DNA of 64,000 bases from Mycocentrospora acerina (GCA_022701365.1 JAKUHH010000049.1:186807-250806), one strand, 5' to 3'. Positions 34,372 to 46,939 are shown, counted from the stretch's first letter. The notes: generated by a model from the sequence alone, not told the origin. Numbers and translations are program-made.

Positions 34372-37025
34372 ATGCTTCCCAGCACTCCACAAGACAAATT
34401 CATATCGGCCACGAGAAGCTCACGCTACCGTGTGGCCATCATTGGTCTTGGCCACCGCGGTTATAAGACTCACTTCCTTGCCATACATGGCTCTCCTTCC
34501 GAGTCTATCATCGCGGTGTGCGATGCAGACCCAAAGAAACTAGCCGAATTCTCTGCAAAACACCCCAATGTTCCAGCTTACGTGTCCGTTGAGAAGCTCC
34601 TCTCGAACCACACACCTGACTTTGCTCTGGTGTCTCTACCACACCACGTGTATGGACATTGCATTTCACTCTTGTCCAAGGCAGGTATACCTATTCTGAA
34701 GGAAAAGCCTGCCGCCAACAATATCGAAGAGTGGAATGAGCTAAGCAAACTCCCGGTGAAAGTTGGCGTTACATTTCAGAAGAGATTTGAGCCAAGATAT
34801 CATCAGTTGTCGAGCCTGCTGCCTATGCTTGGACGGATTGTTTCTTTCCGTGCTGTTCTTGCGCGTAACATCCAGAACTTGGACTCTAGCTGGAGGGCGT
34901 CGGGGGTTGGTGTCACGGTCAGTAATTTTTCTCCTTCACTGTGTTTGAGCGTTTGAGTCAACCCTACAATATTTGGGTTGATTTGGTGGGTGAATTGATC
35001 CCACTTCAACTCTATTGAGATAGTGTGAATGTGTGCAGTTGTGAGATAAACCGGCACTCTGTTCCCTACACTCTACACACTCAACTCACCTTACCTTCTG
35101 GTCATGAATACTCTACTCCAGTCTCGTCGATTTCAATCAGTTTCGTTCAGAATTTCCAGCCTCAAACAAAGATACAATTACTAAAAATTAATTAGGAAGA
35201 CTTGGGTGTTCACATGCTCGACATCTTAGTATGGCTTTTCGGGCAGCCGTCATCCCTCACTGCCCTCAAGGCGGACGCAGTCCGCCCACTGCAGGACTAC
35301 TCCGGTGATGATGTCGCCGAGATTTCGCTACGATGGGCTGAGAAATCTATAATTGGGAACATGCATCTGTCGCGCGTGGCACATCAGGATGCCGAGTCTG
35401 TTGTCATAACTGGTACCTCAGGCACTGCTATACTAGATGAGAAGAAGATCATGTTACTAGACCCCAACGGCAACACCATTCTGTCCATCAACGACACATC
35501 GTCCAAGCAGATGGTCATACGTAGCATGATGCGCGGGTTCGGCGATTATGTTACAGGTGTATCTGAGACATTTGCAAGCACACTAGAAGATCACCGTAAC
35601 ACTGTTCTCACGTCTGATGCTGCCAGACGGTCGCTAGAATCCGAGTCAAGCGAGGCTATCCATGTGCCTACGCAAGGCGAACCTCACTTTGAATGGCCTA
35701 TTATCACCTCCGAGATCGAAAAGGCGACCATCAAGCAGATGCATTCTACTTTATCCATTTACAACCGCTCCGATGTCTACGAGACTTTTGAGGATAAATG
35801 GCGGAACCTGCACGGCCTCAAGCATGCACTTTCGTGTAGCTCAGGCACCATCGCTATTCTTGTAAGCTTCATTTTCATGCTAAAATACTGCACATGCTAA
35901 TTTATATCGCAGCACATGTTTGAGGCATTGAACCTCCAGCCAGGCGATGAGATTCTCTGCCCAGTGTACACATTCTTCGCCACTGCCACTCCAATGCTAC
36001 AATACGGAGCTGTGCCCGTATTTTGTGACTCTCTTGATGACGGAAACCTCGATCCTAAGGAGATCCTCAAGCGATCGACCCCTAGAACCAAGGCCATCAT
36101 TGTCACTCACATGTGGGGTCTCCCGTGCCGTATGAAGGAAATCGTCGCCAACGCGAAAGCCGTGAATGGTGGTATCAAAGTGCTTGAGGATTGTTCTCAT
36201 GCCCATACTGCCATGGTTGATGGTAAGATGGTGGGTACATGGGGCGATATGGCAGCGTGGTCTCTCCAGGCCAAAAAGAATATCACTGGTGGACAGGCTG
36301 GTGTGTTCGCGACCAACTCCACCGACTACTACGCTCACGCCGTTTCCCATGGTCACTTCAATAAGCGTGCAAAGCAAGAGGTCCCGCAAGACCACCCTCT
36401 ACGCAAGTTCTGGCTCACTGGTCTGGGCCTCAATCTGCGCGCCCACCCTCTCGCAATCGCCATGGCCAACGTGCAATTGGACAACCACGCTCTGGCACAA
36501 AAGTACCGCGAAAAGTATGCTCAGCAACTCATTGGCAGCTTGAAAAGCATCCCTTTTTTGAAGATGCCAAATGTTGCCAACAGTCAAACCGACAAGCACG
36601 CATGGTACGCATTTGTAATGCAGTTCGATGAATCTCGCGCACCAGCAGGTCTCACACGAGAAATATTCGTGGAGCAACTGAACAAGAAGTTTGGCCTGTC
36701 TGAAGTAGACATCCCACGCAGCACTGGTCTTCTTCACGATCTGCCGCTCTTCACAGAGACAGCAGAGGCAATTCCACGCTTCGGCACTCCAGGTCCGTGG
36801 AAGAAACCGCAAGACATAAAGGAGTTCCCCAAGGCACTTGAGTTTTACAACAACGCTGTTAAGCTGCCAGTATGGACACGTGCAAAGGATGAAGCGATGG
36901 TAAAGCAGTACATCAATGGGTTCATTCAGGCTGCTCATGAGGCGATCGCAAAGGATCGCAGCAAGCACGAGAGGGGAAACATCGTGAATAACTTGGGCGA
37001 TGAGAGGCTTATGGCAAGGTTGTAG
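34372..37025 (+). CDS. Gfo/Idh/MocA dehydrogenase fused to DegT-type PLP aminotransferase
   Basis: Exons 34372-34917, 35196-35861 and 35913-37025 join in phase 0 to give 774 aa. Residues ~18-380 form a Gfo/Idh/MocA oxidoreductase: Rossmann motif GLGHRG (25-30), EKP at 111-113 and the GVHMLD block near 187-191. Residues ~385-750 form a DegT/DnrJ/EryC1/StrS (sugar) aminotransferase: SSGTIAIL, NLQPGDEILCPVYTFFAT, the cofactor Asp in LEDCSHAH (~497) and the PLP Lys in SLQAKKNITGG (525/526). Both halves are near full length for their families. In bacteria these are separate enzymes that oxidise a sugar and aminate the ketone (for example NtdC and NtdA in kanosamine synthesis). Here one polypeptide would do both steps. 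Substrate unknown. Introns lie in both halves, so any gene transfer is old. The 278-bp first intron is long. Confidence 0.88.
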
Positions 37026-39335
37026 GTGTTGATGTTGATGTAGATATAGGCTTTGTAGGAGTGTACTCGATTTTCGTAGCCTTTCATTGAAGGATAAAAA
37101 GCAGCAACAAAAGTAGACACAAAAGTCTACACAGGAGGGAATGTAAGAAATTGATACGAGTATGAATGAAAGGTATGTCAAACTTAGAGAAAGCCATAGT
37201 TTCATGAAGTTCAGCCTCATTAGATGAAGATAAAAGTTAGCGAAATACAAAGTTTGTTCATTTTACGAAGCTCATTAAGAAATTGCTGTCGAAACCGTTT
37301 TACCTGCAGTAATAGTTGTGGCTTTGATAAGAGTGAGCTATATTATCCATAATAGTGCTGTCCCTTAGGAAAGAGTAACGGAACTCCTTGGATATCTGAC
37401 TTCTGAATATAAGCAGAATGTTATCGTATCGTGGAGGAAGACTCAGCTTCTTCACAAGTTTGTAGGGAGTGATATGCTGGGCTGAGAATGCATAAGTGAT
37501 GGTGTACTGTGGTTTGTTACTGTCCACTTTGCAAAGATTAGAGTGTACGTCTTAAGTCGAGAACGCTCACTCGTCATCTTGTATAGCTCACAAGGTTCGT
37601 TTTTAGAGCTTTATGGGTAATTGTCATATATGAGCCACGAGATACACCATACTACCCATAAAGCGTCTTAGCTTTGTTGCAAAACTTCTTCCTACTCTTC
37701 AACTTGCTGCACTTGCATTCTTCGGCTCAACCAGATCGGCGTTTCATGCCATTTAGCACGTATCAACACAGCATGCACCTTCTCCTACAAGAACATCCCA
37801 ACCTCTGACCCAACCGCAAGCACCGCAAGCACCGCAAACATCACTACCCTAGCCTTCGTACCCTTCACATGTACAACATCCACCATACTAGCCGCACCCA
37901 TCGAACTCTGTACACTCGCTCTTGTCGCCGTAGTATTCCCCGACTAGACACTCACTGTACTCATCACAGTAGTCCCAATACCAGTCGGAGACGACGTCCT
38001 ATTGAGAACATCAAAAACCAGCGTATCATTGTTCCCTGGCTCTCCCAAATCCGGCTTGCAGACTACAACTGGCGCCCGCTTCTGCAAACAGCTTATCAAC
38101 TGCTACCACGTCTGGCCCACTGCTTCGCAACTCGCCGAGTACAAGTAATCCTTGCTCCGCCTGTAATTCTGGGGCTCAGCACCCTTGCAACACGTGTACA
38201 GATCCCAAAAGGCGTCTGGGTTCGTGCATCTGTCGTTGCTAATTGCGCAGGATGTATTACCGCCATAGGGCATTTCCGACGGGATTTCCGAGTATCGATT
38301 GCAGCATATTGACCGAAAGGTAAAGGGTACAACGGCAGGAGAGGCGGTATGTGTAGTTACGACGGTAACGGAAGTCTGCGGAACCCCCCAAGTGGTGGTG
38401 AAGATGAAGGGGGTAAGTCATTGTGGGAGTTATTGAGGAAGTCATTTTGAGAATTTCAAGAGGCACATGTTGACACTGTTTATGAAGCCAGACCAAGAAA
38501 AAAAAATCCAGAAACCAGAAAGTCATAGTCTATCTACCCTTGAAGCGATTTTTCTTACTCGTGTCAGGCCGCTGTAGTGGCATCCATGAGTGCATTGGTT
38601 TTCCCCTGCGCCAAGCCGAATGGGTACATGGCCGAGACATGCTTAATCGGTATATTTCTTAAACAAGCATGTAAACGGGAAGCCTAAATCTAACAGTATT
38701 TCTATTAATAGTTTCTTTACAGAGCTCGTGTAAGACTTAGTATGGGGTCTGTGGGTGTTACATCATCCTGTAGTTGTTAGTATTGCGCTCAGTTAAGTTC
38801 TATCGCCTGGTTCATCTATTGTTGGAAACCATTGTCACTGAAACAGGCTAAAGGGAAAATTGTGTCTTCTTCTATCAAAACGGTGATATTTCTATAGTTG
38901 TTGAAAATCTACTCTTTTTGCTACAAAACGCGCATACTATTGCAGGTGCAAACATACGACTGTCGGACTGACTGGTTCCTAAGAAATACACAATTGAGTA
39001 TAAACAATACTTGTGGTAGACAATACTGTCATGGACAAAAGAAAAGTGGCGTGGTCTGACAAAGTGATGGCTCAGATCCAGATGACCCATCAACCTTGTT
39101 GCCTGATGACCGATATAAGGGAAATGAGAACATTGCTTGGGGTGCAACGACGAGAGATCATCATTCATACAAAATAGGAATAAAGCGCCAGCAACCAAAT
39201 CTGAAAGTAGTGTCTATGATGTAGGAAAAGAGACTCGGCTAAACCAAATTCTAGTAAGCCACCAGGGCAAAGAGCAGTTTAGCAATGTGACATGAGAAAT
39301 TGTTTTTAGTAGAGATTAGGGTCGTTAGACATGAT
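37026..39335. other. 2.3-kb gene-poor spacer
   Basis: No intact gene is supported. A Thr- and Cys-rich degraded coding stretch is possible at 37774-38436 (listed separately). The rest is A+T-rich with short ORFs only. Confidence 0.5.
37774..38436 (+). pseudogene. Possible decayed Thr/Cys-rich secreted-protein gene
   Basis: Conceptual translation in successive plus-strand frames gives Thr-rich blocks with spaced cysteines: CTFSYKNIPTSDPTAS...FVPFTC, then after a stop ARFCKQLINCYHVWP, then a Cys-dense block (NPCSACNSG...CNTC), then VCVVTTVTEVCGTPQVVV. Stops and frame changes separate the blocks, and no set of GT-AG introns that I tried restores one reading frame. It may be a relic of a secreted cysteine-rich protein, or chance. 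I recognise no family. Confidence 0.25.
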
Positions 39336-41965
39336 TTATACCCGGTTGTTCGGGATATGTCTTGGAGGACTGGGGAACAGACTCAGCTGGGGCTGTCGAG
39401 TGGGATAGCTGGTAGTTGCAGCACGGCTTCGAGACTTTGTTGAGCGTCGCTCAGCAGTGGCCAACACCTCCTCGGCAGCTCCACTTGACAAGGCCTGCTT
39501 GTGGAGCGTGTGCTTTGAGCGCTGCGAGCCTTTTCTGGCTAATTCGAGCGAGTTCTTCACTTCATTTTCGACCGAAACGCAGTGCTGCGAATCACGTCGA
39601 GCGAAATCGAAAGATGTTTTCACATCCTTGTCCGCACAGGTTATGGTGCGGTAATCCTCATGAGAATCATCTTCCGAGGTGAAGAATGTACGACCCTCAC
39701 CAGTGAATCCTGGGGGGGTGATGTCGTTATCGTCTGTGTCCTTGCGGAATAGTCCCAAGGTTGCAACCTGCTCAGAGAGCTCGTCAACCATTGTTGTAAA
39801 CTCTCGTCGCGTGCGGCGGGAGTGGACAAGCTCAGGTATGCTCCCAGCAGAACTTGCAGAGCGGCGTACTGGTGAATTCCACAGACCAGAGCCGTGGGTA
39901 GAAGAGATCAGGCTGCTGTCGTACGAGCTTCGCCTGCTGGAGCGGACGCGGCTGCTACGAGCAGAATCGAAACCGCTATCATCGGCATCTGTGATTGGAA
40001 CTTGGTGATCCAAATTTTCATATTCATCGAGGAGGTTCTCTACATCCTCGTATTGGTACATTGTTTCTTGGGTATCCTTGTATTCCCGAGGTAGAAGAAG
40101 CGATGGGCTTAGCGCAAAGCCGTCGGACACTTTACGAGAGTTGGTAGATATGTGGAGTCCGCGGTCTGCCATTGAAGCTGAAACTGCTGACGCAGTGTGA
40201 GATCTTGGTGCGCCAGAGACGGAATTATTCGAGCGATCAGGTCTGATCCGGTACATCTGATGGTTTCCCAAGACCGACGATGGCGCTCTTGCATGCTGTG
40301 ACGCCGTAGAATAGTCTTCATCATCATGGACATGTTGGGTGTAACCTTGTTGGCTGTCGTGATATTCATCTTCGGGCGAGTAACCCCAGTCAAATTCACT
40401 CTCTGCTTCCAACGCGTTGTCGTAGATGAAGTCGACGTCGTTTTCCCATGATTCCTCAATTGCACGCCATGTGTTAGACTTACGATGCGATGCAAAAGGT
40501 GTTTGCGAAGTACGCCCATATGTAACTGGCAGTGAGGGAAGTGCTTTTTCGATGGATTGAGCCATCGTTCCGCGATAATTTGTAGATTTTGGCGAGGTGT
40601 GTGAGTTTCCTCGACTACGATATCTCGATATTGGTGAGCGCGGACCTCCAAACGAGAACGAGTCCAGAAATGGTGATTTGGGAGTGGTAGGAGTCCGAAG
40701 GGGTGGTTGTGGTGCAGGCCTGGGACTGACGAACCGTTCGGGCTCTTCGGCGACGTCCTCGAGACTGGGACTGAAAGGTGGTGTCACGGTGCTGAGAGCC
40801 GAGTCATCAGCCGTGGTAAGCGCTTGTCCGACGAACATCGACTCCGCACTTGGCTCCGCTTCAATCGCAGCAACAGCAGCAACAGCAGACAAGTCAAATA
40901 GGTCCCAAACTCCCGACTCGCGCTTAGAGCGAGACCTACTGATTGGGGTTGGGCTTTGCTTGTCTGCAGACTCCTCGGGAACGTCATCGATAGAGGCAAG
41001 GGGTTGTAGTGAAGACCTACGGGCCGGTGCGACAACAGATTGCGAGTGTCGGTGGTTTCGTGGAGGGACACCAGGCTGCGAGAAGCTCTCTACAGATCTG
41101 GTCATGCGAAGTGATGGTCGTGCGGACAAGTCTTGCTGAGTATATTCTGGTTCTTGCCACTCATTGCTCAAATTCGGACTTTGAGATGGCGAGAAGGAGC
41201 CTAGGGGTGATGTTGATCTGAAGTACGAGCTTGTCACGTGAGTCGGTGTAAGGCTTCCTGATGGGCGACTGCCAGCCATTGTTGCAAGCAAATCTTGATT
41301 TGAAGAGTGACGGCCAGCGTGGAAGCCAGCAGCTAACTCGTCACCAAAGGCTTCGTCCAGGGCAGCAATTTGATGTCGATCAGTGTGCGAAAGGTGCTGG
41401 AAGTCAAACGGGCTGGAGATGCGATGTTTGAGACCATTAGCTATGGCAGTGAGTTAGACAACCATCGGGCAAAGCTCAATATCAATTACTTACGACCAAA
41501 CTCAGATTGATTAGTTCGCCTTCTGCCTCTGCGCAAGACCGACATTCGTTTTTTTCCACCGTCCCCCTCCTGGTCTTCTTCCATGTCGGCACTTGAAGTG
41601 ACGGACCCGCTCACTCTTTTTCCAATCTTCCCCCGAAAGATTGACCTAGCAGTCCCAGTTGAATCTTCTTGGCCATGGTGTTCGGCGAATTGAGTAGTTG
41701 AAGAGGAGTCGTGCGGCCAGGATCCATGCTCGGCCGTACCTGAAAGAGTGAGGGATGTCGAGGAGTTTGCCGTGTTACTCCTCGACCGTAAATTAAAAAC
41801 GGAGCTCCGTTTCCCTGGGTAAGCTCTGCGCCTACGTTCAGGCGAGTGCATGTCGTTTTGGAACAGACTGTCAGAGTATTGAGACATTGAGGAATCCAAG
41901 ACCTGCGAGTCTATGGACGACTGCCTCGAACGTGGCAAGGACTCGCTCTTATGAAACGTAAACAT
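39336..41965 (-). CDS. CRIB (p21-Rho-binding) domain protein
   Basis: Exons 41965-41494 and 41440-39336 give 858 aa. The splice joins FG to NGLKHRISSPFDFQHLSH (~160-175), which matches the CRIB consensus ISxPxxFxHxxH that binds GTP-loaded Cdc42/Rac. The rest is low-complexity, Ser/Pro/Arg-rich and probably disordered, with many SP and RxxS sites that look like kinase targets. No kinase domain is present, so it is a Gic-like adaptor and not a PAK. It is likely to act at polarity sites (hyphal tip or septum). Most of the protein is one exon. The long upstream region (to 43.1 kb) may include a long 5' leader. Confidence 0.8.
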
Positions 41966-43092
41966 GATTCAATCGCCCAAGAAAGTTGGGGTTGTCAGCA
42001 ATCAACGTGTTTGGGCAACGTTGGATCAGCACATGGAAGATCCTGCGACTTGTTTGGCACAGGTGAAATGTTCAGACGACGAAGGGATCAAGGAATAGGA
42101 AAGACAATGAATGCCGGGAAATCTTGTTGCACAAGTCCCGACAGGTGCAGAGTGAAAGGACCTAGATAGTATGTCTGCTAAACGTGTCAGTAGTCATGGT
42201 CAACGCATCAAGCGTAGTGTGCGGAAATGCGGAAAGGGGAGGGAAATAACAACAGTGGTGCAACCAGGGATGAGAGGGTTGGAAAAGAAGGTGGGCCAGG
42301 ATAGGAATAGCCAGCTATAACATTGCGCGGGATATACACTTACCGACTGGGATGGGTAGCTCACTGATGGGATCGTCACAAAGAAATCAGTGTGAACCGT
42401 GGTGCTTGGGATTCGCAGCTGACACGGGGGAGTGATGTTTTGTTCTGAGGTGCTTTGGTCTGTGACGGAGCTGCTCCGTGTCTATGAAGAGGGCGAGGGC
42501 CCAGTGGAAACGAGCTAGCTATTAGGAGGAAATCGCAAATCGTCGCGGGTCTGGAGTGTGTTGCAAATAGAAGCGTTGGTGCAAAGGATCAACAGACAAG
42601 CCTGAGAAATGCACGAGAGATCAAGGAGGATTCCTCGGTCAGTGCATGTTGTGACGCTGGGGTAGGTGAGACTTTGGCAGCCGGTAGGGTACCAGAAAAC
42701 GTAGGGATAAAATGAGTGTGCAGGTACATGGTGGGATGCACAAACGCGAAGCATGTGGAGAAAGCTGGAAGATGGGTACGTAGTGCTCAGTGCGCTCCAT
42801 CAAAGTTTGGTGACATCCAGAAATACAGGGGCAGGGGTCTGTTGCATACAAGAACGACATGGGGTTGTTACTGCTGAAGAAGTTAGAGACGCCGTCTAGA
42901 CAGTCGTTAGTGGATGGGGGTCGCGGGAACAAGGCAGGTGAAGACGGGGGATGCCTGAGGTTTACCGTCCCGCAAGCCACTGAGAACATCCACGCTAAAA
43001 AGTAGTACGGCCCGACAGGTCGGCTGGAGTAATTTCGCACGACAGGGGGGATAATTGACTGTGCTGATTGGACAGGATGGTGAATAAACGGA
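41966..43092. promoter_or_regulatory. Upstream region of the CRIB gene
   Basis: About 1.1 kb without a convincing ORF. A long regulatory region or leader is common for fungal polarity genes. No specific element recognised. Confidence 0.4.
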
Positions 43093-43671
43093 TTAAAGCG
43101 CTGCTGCAGGGCCCGCTGGGACCACTACGAGGCCAGGGACATGGACTTCAATTTGCTGCATACCGGCATATTGTGCGACAAAGGCAGATTTGATGGCATC
43201 TTGGAAGCCTGTCACGCATCGGCGAAGCGATTCGTCGCTATTGTTGCCAGGACGAGTGTCGGATCGCACAAGGCGTAGCAGCAAGATCCGATACCAGGTG
43301 TCAAAGGTGGCTGCCGACGTGGTGCCTACAACAGCCGCTCCGGTGCCAAGCAGTGGGTTCATATCGTATTGGAGACTACGGCGAAAGAATCTAGTGCTGT
43401 GGAAAATAGTCCAAGGTTGTGCCTGCGGCTGGCATGCGCTCTTCTCATGCGTGAAGCTGCACCGCCCTGCCGCCTCGAGCTGTGCCGCCTCAAGCTGTGC
43501 CGCGTCGGAGTGGTGCATGGCTGAGCAGAGCGAAAGCGAGAAGGGCAAAGGATGGAACATGCGGTCGAGGAACGTGATACCCACCTGCCTGCCTTGGAGG
43601 GGAGTTTGCTGCTCGTCGATAGGGCCTCTGTCGGAGAAATCCTGCCGTTCAGGCCGTGACGACGGGGACAA
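43093..43671 (-). CDS. Doubtful hypothetical ORF
   Basis: An uninterrupted ORF of 192 codons. The C-terminal ~90 residues (from MNPLLGTGAAVVG) have a protein-like pattern with helices (TFDTWYRILLLRLVRS; GFQDAIKSAFVAQYAG), but I recognise no family. The other strand is also open over the same stretch for 162 codons, which weakens the case. It could be a small lineage-specific gene or chance in GC-rich DNA. Confidence 0.25.
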   Translation of the reverse strand: MSPSSRPERQDFSDRGPIDEQQTPLQGRQVGITFLDRMFHPLPFSLSLCSAMHHSDAAQLEAAQLEAAGRCSFTHEKSACQPQAQPWTIFHSTRFFRRSLQYDMNPLLGTGAAVVGTTSAATFDTWYRILLLRLVRSDTRPGNNSDESLRRCVTGFQDAIKSAFVAQYAGMQQIEVHVPGLVVVPAGPAAAL

Positions 43672-46600
43672 TTCCTGATGAAACAGCCGAGGAAGGGCCT
43701 ATGTCAACGGCATTTGCAGCTGTTGATGTGCTACCCCGCTTCATTACTCACGGCACTGTTGGTGTGTGTGTAGATGTGGTACTGGTCAAGGCGTGATGTT
43801 GAGGCTCATCACAACCGTCTCTCCAGCAGTGATCCTCGCAGACGTTTCAGTCTCGCTCGCACGAGGCCACTGCTCGCGCCAAGGCCGCCCACATTGGGTC
43901 GCGCTAGCAGGGCCACTGTTGATACAGTATGTAAGCACAACACAACACGGCACAGTCGCACCGCCAGCGAGGCGTGGCTGCCGGCTCTGCGTGAGGAGGG
44001 CTTCAGCCGCTGTGCAACAATGTTGCAGAGGGTCGCATGGACAGGTGGTATGCAAGTGTGTGGCGAGCGCTTGCAGTGTTCGTCGGCGTCCAGCTGGACG
44101 GATCGAGGGACAAAAGCCGACTTATTCCGTACGGACAGTCGAGGTCGCGGTGTAGGGATCGCCAGGTGCATGCGCGGGTGTGCATTGCATTTGCATCCAA
44201 CGAGCATTGTGTTGCTGCGAGGCGTTTTGTGACACTGCCCAGCATACCACCTGCACTCGAAACTGGCGTACCTGCGCAAAGACACCGGCGAGACTTGCAT
44301 CCATCCCCGTGCGCACCTGCGTGCTGACGAAGAATACGGCCATCGACCGCTGAGGCCACCGTGGGTGCATCGACGCGCCGTATTGGAGATGCGAGCAGAC
44401 CACGAGCATCGACGATAATGGTCGTTACCTCCTCCAAGTTGTGCCTGGGCCGACTGCGCCAATGGCGTGTAGCGAGCGCGCACAATCCTATGAATATTCA
44501 CCCTGGACCTGACCAGGGCTCCACCTCTTCCTCCTACCTGCCATGTACTATGTATGTACGTACCTACGCGACAATTGCAACTGTGCGTTCATACGTGGAT
44601 GACGTCTGCCCGACGCCGAGCGTGCAACTCAGGACGCGCATCTAGGCCATGCAGCCCCATCGGTGGGTCCTCTGTTCCCAAGAAAGATTTCAATCGCGCT
44701 TCCGAAAGCCGGAGTTCGTCTTCACAGACCCATCCGCGTGGATACCATGATGCGTCCTGGGCGCAGCGCACGCGATCAGCGTCCGGATACTCCGTCGACG
44801 TACCCAAATAGCTCACGAGAGCTTAATCCCTCGCACAACCTAAAGTCACCGAGACGAGCAGCGCCAGCGATTTCTTCAAAGGGTTCTCGGTATGGCCGGC
44901 TCGCTTCCACGACTCTTTGTGTGGCAAGACAGCAACCTTGTCTCTGGTACCTGCATGAATCCAGCACCGCTGTCCTTGGATCTGCCACGGCTACCATTCC
45001 GCTGTACCGATCAACCGTCTCCTGAGCAAGCCTTCACCTGAGCATTCAACGTGTATACTTTCGCAGACAGGCACATCCTCGCAACTGCATTTGCATCCGC
45101 GTTCTACACCCAGCCCAACAGTCCACTTTAAATGCAACAAACAGACCTAGGTATAACGGACATGCGCGGCTTTTTTTTCTCTTCAAATCATTGATGTAGA
45201 CCTGCGTCACCATTCTGCACTGAATGCTGGTGGTCGATGCTTCCGTGTTTCCAACAGTGGGACGATACTCGCCCGATTTTGACGCCTCTCCAATTTTATC
45301 GACATCTGAATTCGACACGTCTCTTTGATGCAAAACCCATATCTCCTGTAAAACGAGCCTGGAAGTACCATGCTCGCAATATGGTCTAGCTTGCGGGCCT
45401 CTTGAATTGCTTTTCTCTGCTTCTCTCCACCTCGATACTTTCAATAGCTTACAAGACATGCACACGATGTCCACGGCGGCTGGACGAGCGTTTCAAAATA
45501 GCGAAGAAAGCACGTGGAGCCGATTATCTATAATGGTTCATTTTCAACGATGAACAACAATCATCGGGAGAAACCTCCGTCTTCTCATTGGCTTTGACTA
45601 AGCTTGTAGCTTCCGCCGCTATCCAAGTTTATAGCGATTTCCCGATTCCCCCTTTTGCTCAACGGTTCGCTTGCCAACGTACCGGACTCAACTTTCACCG
45701 GTACGAGGGTCCACAGTACGAGAATAACTCCGAAGGTGCAGCATTGGCCAAAATAACAATAGTTCGCAATGCGTATGATGGGGGTTCGCGAAGAATTGTT
45801 CAACGCCACGAGAAGCACGCTTTGATGATGATGGAAGAGGCGCGGAGGTTAATCCGATGCTTAATGCCCAACCATAAATAAGGCTTAGTATGCGAGCATA
45901 CCCCTCAAACGGGATTGACGTCTAGACCACAAAGAATGCTGTAGTTGTATCAATCGGCTCTGTTTCCACACGAAGTCACGGATTCAACGATTTGCATTTC
46001 CTTGTCTAGGATCAAGGTCGAAATGGTAGGTGTAATGTAGCTTCCATCCTCCCTCAACTACCCAAATGCCTTGGCGAAATGAAATGAAGTGAGCATTGAT
46101 CGTTTTCAATGTTTATTACTCATCTCCTCATTTTCAGTTTTATGACTATACGTTTATATTCTCGGTCCGCGCATCCTTTTCGTCCCTGCACACGCATAGT
46201 AAAGTCTATATTGGCCTTGTTCCAACCTCGGAACCACATGTGGCTCGTGAAACTATAGTGCACCTCTCTTAATAACACAGCTCCTTGATTTTGAAAACAT
46301 GCCCCGTCACACAGCCGAGGCACGCGCACACACACACACACACATCTTCCATCTCAACAGCAACAGCAGCAGCAGCAGCAGTAGCAGCACTTCAAACCAT
46401 AAACCCCCCTAGTCAGCAATTCCTCCCACACCGGAAAGCTTCTCGCCTACGCCCGACCCCACACTTAGCCCCCCGCCTACCGTAGTCTCTCTCTCCCTCT
46501 CCCTCACAAGACGATCATCACACTCCCTTACCCGTAGCTCGAGCTTCCCCCCCCCCCTTTTTTTTTCTTTCTCTCTCTCGCTCTCCCTCTCTTCTCCCCC

Positions 46601-46694
46601 GATCAAACACGCGAGCTTTTGACAGAACAGGAAGCTGCAAGGTCGTATACCCAGGTCCAGTACTTGTGCCGACCCGCAAGCGGCGCAGACTAGG
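43672..46694. other. 3-kb GC-rich region without clear genes
   Basis: Overlapping ORFs of 70-230 codons occur on both strands between 43766 and 45025, but none shows a family motif and their composition (Arg/Cys/His/Ser) is that of non-coding GC-rich DNA. 46319-46385 contains CA and CAG runs. 46490-46600 is strongly pyrimidine-rich, like a transcript leader. Confidence 0.45.
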
Positions 46695-46939
46695 ATGCCA
46701 ATCCTTCAATCTGACGATCCAGGGCCACCAACCACCGACCTCCAACGGCAACAACGCTATGGAACGGGGGGAGGGGGGGAGGGAAGGTTTCCTGCAGGTG
46801 AGATCACTTGATGCTGGGCCAAAGATGCAGGTCGTAACGTAAGGCACAATTTTTTTTTCTTGTAAGCCTTATTTTTTTTTTCTCTTCATTTCTTCTTGCC
46901 CCAGCGGTGGTAGGAGGTGGGCGCATGGTGGGATCGTAA
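46695..46939 (+). CDS. Possible two-exon microprotein (45 aa)
   Basis: An ATG at 46695 follows a pyrimidine-rich leader. Exon 1 (46695-46797) ends at a good donor (CAG|GTGAGA). A strong acceptor with a T/C tract (TTCTTGCCCCAG, ending 46904) opens exon 2 (46905-46939). The joined frame reads MPILQSDDPGPPTTDLQ, continues Gly-rich and stops at TAA. Splice signals and frame agree, but the peptide is short, low-complexity and matches nothing I know. It may be a leader ORF of a longer non-coding transcript. Confidence 0.25.

Noticed and set aside
43809..44501. 230-codon minus-strand ORF
   Set aside because: Arg/Cys/Ser/His-rich composition, open frames on the opposite strand over the same region, and no motif; most likely chance in GC-rich DNA.
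44570..44640. YVDD motif, as in reverse transcriptases
   Set aside because: Only the four residues match; the flanking sequence has none of the reverse transcriptase blocks and the frame is short.
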